Shown here: positions 30,752-35,533 of the stretch, piece after piece | How the letters are laid out: every line of letters begins with the position of its first letter | Position numbering within the stretch: the stretch's first letter is position 1 | Assembly: GCA_947630445.1 (NCBI GenBank) | Contig: CANRHQ010000013.1 | Coordinates: 1 to 35,533, forward strand | DNA: 35,533 nucleotides | DNA from: an uncultured Clostridia bacterium | GTDB lineage: Bacteria > Bacillota > Clostridia > TANB77 > CAG-508 | Direction: 5' to 3' | Program-made: the position numbers and the translations under genes | The notes under the pieces: model-generated | Told to the model about the DNA's origin: nothing | The model's database searches: none | Seen by the model: only the letters and a program-made list of their open reading frames with translations

Positions 30752-31171
30752 ATGCTTTGGAAATTAAATGGAAAATTAATGAAGTCGCCATCAACTTACG
30801 ATGACGATATAGAAGATACTGATAAAGATAGTTATTCATCTGTTACAGATGGTTCATTGATAGACAATCCAATTGCAGTTGGTTTATTAAAATGCAATAT
30901 GAGTTGGGATTTATTAACAGAAAAAGAGGCAGAAGAATTATTACAAGCTACATATCAAAATCCTATGATAGTAACATTAAAAGTTCCTAGTGTCCCAGGA
31001 GGATTACTAGAAAATGCAGAATTTAGAGTAAGTAAAAGGAAATCTAAAATGCATCAGACAGGAGAAGATGAAGACACTTCCAAATCACTTTGGCAAGTGT
31101 CTTTTAATATGATGCAAAAAAAATTAACACAGGCTCAGATAAAAGCAGTACAGGAGGCTAATAATGTATAA
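30752..31171 (+). CDS. Tail protein after the tape measure (distal-tail region)
   Basis: A 139-aa protein with MLWKLNGKLMKSPSTYDDD at the start, a strand-rich centre (NPMIVTLKVPSVPGG) and a helical end (MMQKKLTQAQIKAVQEA). It sits where a distal-tail adaptor is encoded and is similar in form to DUF proteins present there in clostridial phages. The stop overlaps the next ATG (ATGTATAA). A DIT-type role is inferred from location only. Confidence 0.6.
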   Translation: MLWKLNGKLMKSPSTYDDDIEDTDKDSYSSVTDGSLIDNPIAVGLLKCNMSWDLLTEKEAEELLQATYQNPMIVTLKVPSVPGGLLENAEFRVSKRKSKMHQTGEDEDTSKSLWQVSFNMMQKKLTQAQIKAVQEANNV

Positions 31172-33692
31172 AGATGTAAGTAAAGAATGGGAGGAAAATA
31201 TATATAAGAACACACAAAAAGTATTAAATATATATTTTGATGATATACTAGTAAATCCAGATTACATTACAAAATTTAAACCACGGAAACCAACTGTTTG
31301 ATGAAGATCTAGAATTAGGAGATGTAACTAGTCAATATATAGAAATACAAATACATAAAAAAGCTAACATACAAATTCCTAAAGTTATAAGAGTAGAATA
31401 TGGAATACTAATAAATCATGCCTTAACTGTTGAAGAGGTTGATTCTATGTTAGTAGGAACATTAAATGGAATACAAGTAAAAAGCTTATCAAAACATGAT
31501 AGTAGTTTTGAAATAATACCAATAGGAACCTATAATGTAGATTATTATGATGATGAAGATGATAATGTTATTAATATAAAAGCATTAGATAATATTATTA
31601 AATTGGATTTAGATAATGGATATTATGATGCAAGTAAATTAATAGAACAAAAGGGATATGCAACTTTAGGAGAGATAGCAGAAGACATATGTAATAAAAA
31701 GGGGTTAAAATTACGGTTCTACCTCTTTTTTAAATTCAGATCAGAAAATATATGTATATGACGATGAAGTAAAAGCAAGAGAATATATGAGTTATATAGG
31801 AGAGAATGGTGGAGGATTTGTATGTGCTGGTAGAGATGGACAAATTTATATTAAAGTTTTAGGTGAAGAAAAAAAGGAAATACCTTTAAACTTATTTAAA
31901 ACTTATAAATTCGGAGAAGAATATAAAATTTCAAAAGTAGCATATGAAAATGGAATTGAAAGTTTTAAGTTTGGAGATGAAACAAGGAATACTCTTTGGC
32001 TTAATCAAGAAAATATGTTTATTGTAGAAGAAAAACAAGTACAAAACATATACAACAAACTTAAAGGATTAACAATAAATAGTTTTGAAGGAACGACAGT
32101 AATAGATCCTACAGTAGATATAGGAGATATGTTAATTATAGATGGAAAACCGGTAATATATCAAGGAGAAATGAGTTTTAATGGAAGATTTATAGCAGAC
32201 ATAAAAAGTAAAATAAGTATAAAGCAAAAACAAGAAACAACTATTAAAAAATCTTCACAAAAATTAATAAACAGAAGAGTAGAAAGCAGAATTGATGAAG
32301 CTGAAGGAAAAATAGAACAATTAATAGAAGAAAATACAGAAACATCACAAAAATTAACAGAGCATGAACAGACAATAGATAGTATACAAGATACTGTAAA
32401 CCATATTGAAGAACTTACTAATACTGTTACAGGAATAAAAACAATAACCTTGGAAAATTGTATAGAAGGTGATTTAGTAGAATTACATATATTCGGTAAT
32501 AACACAGTATTTGATTATCTGTATCCAAGCAATGATTTATATCCTTCAAATGACTTATATCCTTATGGAGATAGTAGGATAATTGTAACAAATGAAGAAG
32601 GGCAATCTATTACTTATGAATTAGGTATAAAAGAAGTATTAAGACAAAATGGTGAAGTAAAAGATGAATATATTTTACAAAATGGAAAAGCACAAGTAAT
32701 TCGTAGAATAGATAAAAATGGGACAATAAAGACAAAAGAAGTAATAGAAGATTTAGGAGATTATGCAATTAAATTATTTAAAGGAATAAACACAATAACA
32801 ATACAAAATTATTCAGCTAAAATAATAGCAAAATATGTTATAAAGAATAGTCTTACAGATGTTTATGCAACAAGGGTAGAGATGCATTCATCAATTGAAC
32901 AATCAGCAGAAGAAATAAATATGGAAGTTAAAAAGAAGGTAGGAGAAGATGAAGTTATTTCAAAAATTAATCAAAGTGCTGAACAAGTACAAATTGATGC
33001 TAATAAAATTTCTCTTAAACGGAAAAGAAATAGATTTAACAGGCGATAATGTAATAATAAAAAGCAACAATTTCAATGTAGATAAAGATGGAAATATGAG
33101 TTGTAAATATGCAAATATTACAGGAGGGAAAATATCCATTGGAAATAAACTAAATATAGATGAAGAAGGTAACATTATAATTGGAGGAGACGAAGAATAT
33201 CCAGGATTAATTTCAAAAGATAGTATTTCAGAAACCAGTTTTTTTCCATTAGGAATAATGAATACTTGTAATGGGCAATATGCTTGTGTTAATAAAGGTG
33301 GATTAGGAGTTGGTTATGATAATGGCATAAGTATAAAAGAAACTACGACAATTAGTGTAGAGGGAATAAAAACTAATAATATAACTCAAACATCATTAGA
33401 AAGTCAAAAAAAGAATTTTGAAAGATTAGAAAATGGATTAGCTATTGTTAATAATACAGAAATATATAAATACAATTTAAAATCACAAAACAATAATGAA
33501 AAAAAACACATAGGATTTGTAATAGGTAAAAATTATAAATATTCAAATGAAATAACAGCAATAGATAAAGATGGTCGAGAAATAGGAGTAGATACTTATT
33601 CAATGATTTCTGTAGCTTATAAAGCAATACAAGAGCAACAAGAAATAATAGAACAATTACAAAACAAAGTAAAAGAATTGGAGGGAAAGTAA
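31164..33692 (+). CDS. Tail-associated (Tal-like) / central tail fibre protein, needs three CGGN read as Gly
   Basis: A predicted 841-aa protein that continues through three quadruplets. CGGA 31284-31287 gives FKP-GNQLFDEDLELGDVTSQ. CGGT 31714-31717 gives LKL-GSTSFLNSDQKIYVYDD. CGGA 33020-33023 gives SLK-GKEIDLTGDNVIIKS. The N-terminal ~370 aa look like a gp27/Tal-type baseplate hub (ISKVAYENGIESFKFGD). Then come a coiled coil (about aa 385-440), a tandem LYPSND repeat, and a C-terminal part with beta-repeats (NANITGGKISIG-like) ending in a coiled coil (EQQEIIEQLQNKVKELEG). The 2529 nt make 842 codons plus exactly three bases. Each triplet frame ends soon after its CGG. Confidence 0.85.
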
Positions 33693-34157
33693 ATGGCATA
33701 TTTTAATTTTAAAAATGAACAAACACCTATCAATGATACAAACTTAAATATAATGCAAAAAGAATTAATGGAATTAGTTTTTCCAATAGGAAGTAGATAT
33801 ATAACACAAGATGCAGACACAAATCCAAATACCATATTAGGCTTTGGAACATGGGAAAGATTTAAAGGACTTGTAGCTTTAGGAGTAGATGAAGAAGATG
33901 AAGATTTAAATGAAATTGGTAAAAAAGTAGGAGAGAAAAATGTGACTTTAACACTAGCTCAAATACCATCTCATGACCACGGAGTTTTTGGTGCTATAAT
34001 AGGAGGAAAAAATGCTAATAGTGAAAACTTTAGAGAATTAGCAGAAAAAGCAAGTAATAATAGTGAAATGGCATCAGATAAAACTGGAGGAGGACAACCT
34101 CATAATAATATGCAACCATCTGAAGTAGTAGGATATATGTGGATAAGGAGGGCTTAA
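33693..34157 (+). CDS. Baseplate / tail collar-like protein
   Basis: A 154-aa protein. IGSRYITQDADTNPNTILGF, GTWERFKGLVALGVDED, then LTLAQIPSHDHG and GGGQPHNNMQPSEVVGYMWIR are the well-known pattern of phage tail collar/baseplate fibre tips. The His-rich PSHDH and HNNM segments likely bind metal or stabilise the trimer. It probably forms part of the receptor-binding tip. GGAGG lies 8 nt before the ATG (partly within the previous stop). Confidence 0.85.
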   Translation: MAYFNFKNEQTPINDTNLNIMQKELMELVFPIGSRYITQDADTNPNTILGFGTWERFKGLVALGVDEEDEDLNEIGKKVGEKNVTLTLAQIPSHDHGVFGAIIGGKNANSENFRELAEKASNNSEMASDKTGGGQPHNNMQPSEVVGYMWIRRA

Positions 34158-34159
34158 AA

Positions 34160-35533
34160 ATGGCAGTAAAAAAAATAGATAATTATAACATTCATCAAAA
34201 TCCATCTACAAATACAAATAAATTTGATGTAGAAAACTATTTAAATAAAAACTGGGAAAAGACGCAAGAAGTAGTTAATAATAATGCTGATGAATTAACA
34301 TTAGCACAAAATAAATTAAAAGAACAAGACACATCAATAACAAGCATAAAAGAAGATATAACTAATATAAAAACAGAACAAAAAGAACAAAACACAAATA
34401 TTGAAAAAATACAAAAAGAGTGTGAGGAATTAAAAGAAGAAAATGAAAAATTAAGAAATGATATAGATAATACAATACCACCAGTAGAAGGAGAAGGAGA
34501 AGTTGTAACACTAAAAAGAACAGCAGAGGCAAGATTTAAAGAGATAGAAATAAGTGGAAATGAATATCAAGAAACACAAGAAGAAGGAAAGAATAAAATA
34601 CCAACAACATCTGATAGTTGGATACAAGGATATACAGCTCCAGGTACAGGAGAGTTTATAGCAAATGACAAAAATGGAATAGAAGTAAAAAATTTTATTG
34701 AAGTTGAGCAAAATGAAACATATCATATCAAATTAAATAATCCAAGTACATATAGTTTAAGAAGTATTGTTACTTTTGACAAAGACAGAAAACATGTAGG
34801 TAGAATTATATCAAATCCTCCTGTATGGTTAGCAACAGATTTGTCTTTTACTATTCCAGAAAATATAAAATATTTAAAAGTAGGTTTAGTTAATTCAGGA
34901 GGTAATGAACCTTTAACGCCAGAAATAATACCAGACATACAAATACAATTAGAAAAAGATACAGCTACAGATCATGAAGAATATAAACCAAAAATGCCAA
35001 GTATAGAATATCCAAGTGAAATAAAAGCAGTAGGAGATAATGGAAGTGTAAATATTAAGGTCAACAATGGCAATATAGCAAAAATAGATGAAACAAACTG
35101 GGAATTAACCAAAGATAATACTATAAAAAATAGAGGTAAAAATGAAGGTGTAAAGTTAATAACTCCTATTAATTTAAAAAAAGGACAAACAATCAATTCA
35201 TATATTAAAGTGATAACAAAACCAACAACAAGTACGTCTTTTACTTTTTTTGTTGATGATGTAGTAAATAATACTCCTAACTTTAGTAATTTTCAAAATC
35301 AAAATAATTATAATTTAAATCAAGTATATAAAAGAACATACACAGCGATAGAAGATTGTACAGTTTTGTATCGTATGTATGGAAATGCTAATTCTGAAAC
35401 ATTTGAATTTCAATTCTGGGCAAATATAGATGAAGAATTGAAGGAATATGTGCCATATCAAGAACAGAATTATCCTGTTACAGTTCAAGAGCCAATGTTT
35501 GAAGGAGACTATTTTGATTTAGAAAGAAAAAAA
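34160..35533 (+). CDS. Receptor-binding / upper baseplate-type fibre protein (3' part outside window)
   Basis: At least 458 residues, open to the window end. The N-terminus (MAVKKIDNYNIHQNPSTNTN) includes a short anchoring segment, then a coiled coil (about aa 48-105, with KIQKECEELKEENEKLRNDID). After an acidic Pro-Glu linker come beta-rich domains (SWIQGYTAPGTGEFI, then FIEVEQNETYHIKL, then ITPINLKKGQTINSYIK) of the carbohydrate-binding jelly-roll kind that repeat twice. AAGGAGGG lies upstream of the ATG. No in-frame CGG in the visible part. It is probably a host-recognition fibre. Confidence 0.75.
   Translation, partial: MAVKKIDNYNIHQNPSTNTNKFDVENYLNKNWEKTQEVVNNNADELTLAQNKLKEQDTSITSIKEDITNIKTEQKEQNTNIEKIQKECEELKEENEKLRNDIDNTIPPVEGEGEVVTLKRTAEARFKEIEISGNEYQETQEEGKNKIPTTSDSWIQGYTAPGTGEFIANDKNGIEVKNFIEVEQNETYHIKLNNPSTYSLRSIVTFDKDRKHVGRIISNPPVWLATDLSFTIPENIKYLKVGLVNSGGNEPLTPEIIPDIQIQLEKDTATDHEEYKPKMPSIEYPSEIKAVGDNGSVNIKVNNGNIAKIDETNWELTKDNTIKNRGKNEGVKLITPINLKKGQTINSYIKVITKPTTSTSFTFFVDDVVNNTPNFSNFQNQNNYNLNQVYKRTYTAIEDCTVLYRMYGNANSETFEFQFWANIDEELKEYVPYQEQNYPVTVQEPMFEGDYFDLERKK

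Noticed and set aside
1431-33692. CGG sites as sequencing errors, such as C added before GG
   Set aside because: All 13 lie exactly before a Gly codon in frame, while more than two dozen other-phase CGG and the numerous GG dinucleotides show no break. An error process does not know the reading frame. Raw reads should still be checked.
1431-33692. CGG reassigned to another amino acid or to stop
   Set aside because: A triplet reassignment would not repair the frame. Each site needs a net shift of one base; stops follow at various distances in the unshifted frame.
1431-33692. Peptidyl-tRNA slippage on the codon before CGG
   Set aside because: The codons before CGG are of at least 11 different kinds and most could not re-pair in the +1 frame, so the trigger must be CGG itself.
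1-35533. CRISPR array or insertion sequence
   Set aside because: No regularly spaced repeats with spacers and no transposase frame were seen. The repeats at 27000 and 27400 are a promoter duplication.

Overview
This window is the first ~35 kb of an integrated temperate siphophage (prophage) in a very AT-rich Bacillota genome, probably a clostridium-like anaerobe. Supporting signs are A/T-ending codons with AGA for Arg, strong GGAGG ribosome sites, DUF739/DUF1351/YopX-type phage genes, SPP1/PBSX-type head genes and Spo0A-type DNA boxes. Only the last ~23 codons of a host gene are present (rpsR, ribosomal protein bS18, 3-74). The right end of the prophage lies beyond the window, so lysis genes and attR are not seen.

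Layout: rpsR end, bidirectional terminator and putative att region (1-163); integrase and LexA/CI-type repressor on the minus strand (164-2076); operator region with divergent promoters (2098-2231); early genes on the plus strand (2250-14232), which are Cro-like and excisionase-like proteins, small membrane proteins, a Spo0A-C-like protein, DUF1351, RecT, an MBL-fold protein, a NinB-like protein, HNH enzymes, a replisome organizer with a candidate origin, small phage proteins, a broken cytosine methyltransferase, YopX and a sigma-like late regulator. An opposite-strand membrane-anchored winged-helix gene (3041-3343) and an opposite-strand tRNA (13269-13352) interrupt the early block. Late genes follow (14728-35533): TerS, TerL, portal, MuF-type minor head protein fused to an HExxH domain, scaffold, capsid, connectors, tail tube, tail chaperones, tape measure, tail-associated protein and fibre/baseplate genes. 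Two large structured RNAs lie at 14407-14671 and 21525-21802, and two cargo genes with Spo0A-box promoters lie inside the tail operon (27003-27849).

The most striking observation concerns CGG. I found 13 places where CGG occurs in the reading frame of a real gene, and at all 13 the frame is lost unless the four bases CGGN are read as one glycine (equivalently, the C is skipped and GGN is read). Nine genes depend on this: the repressor, MBL-fold protein, zinc protein (two sites), late sigma-like regulator, TerL, head-tail connector, HK97-gp10-like protein (two sites), tape measure, and tail-associated protein (three sites). More than two dozen CGG trinucleotides in the other two codon phases cause no disruption, and I found no gene using CGG as ordinary arginine. 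This looks like quadruplet decoding or an obligatory +1 frameshift at CGG, not random decay or base-calling error.

Other recoding signals are a CCC-TAG +1 shift that would add an Ig-like domain to the capsid, a possible similar +1 extension of the tail tube, and the usual -1 shift of tail chaperones. Two further breaks do not fit these patterns: an in-frame TAA in the methyltransferase and an A7 run in the tape measure gene.
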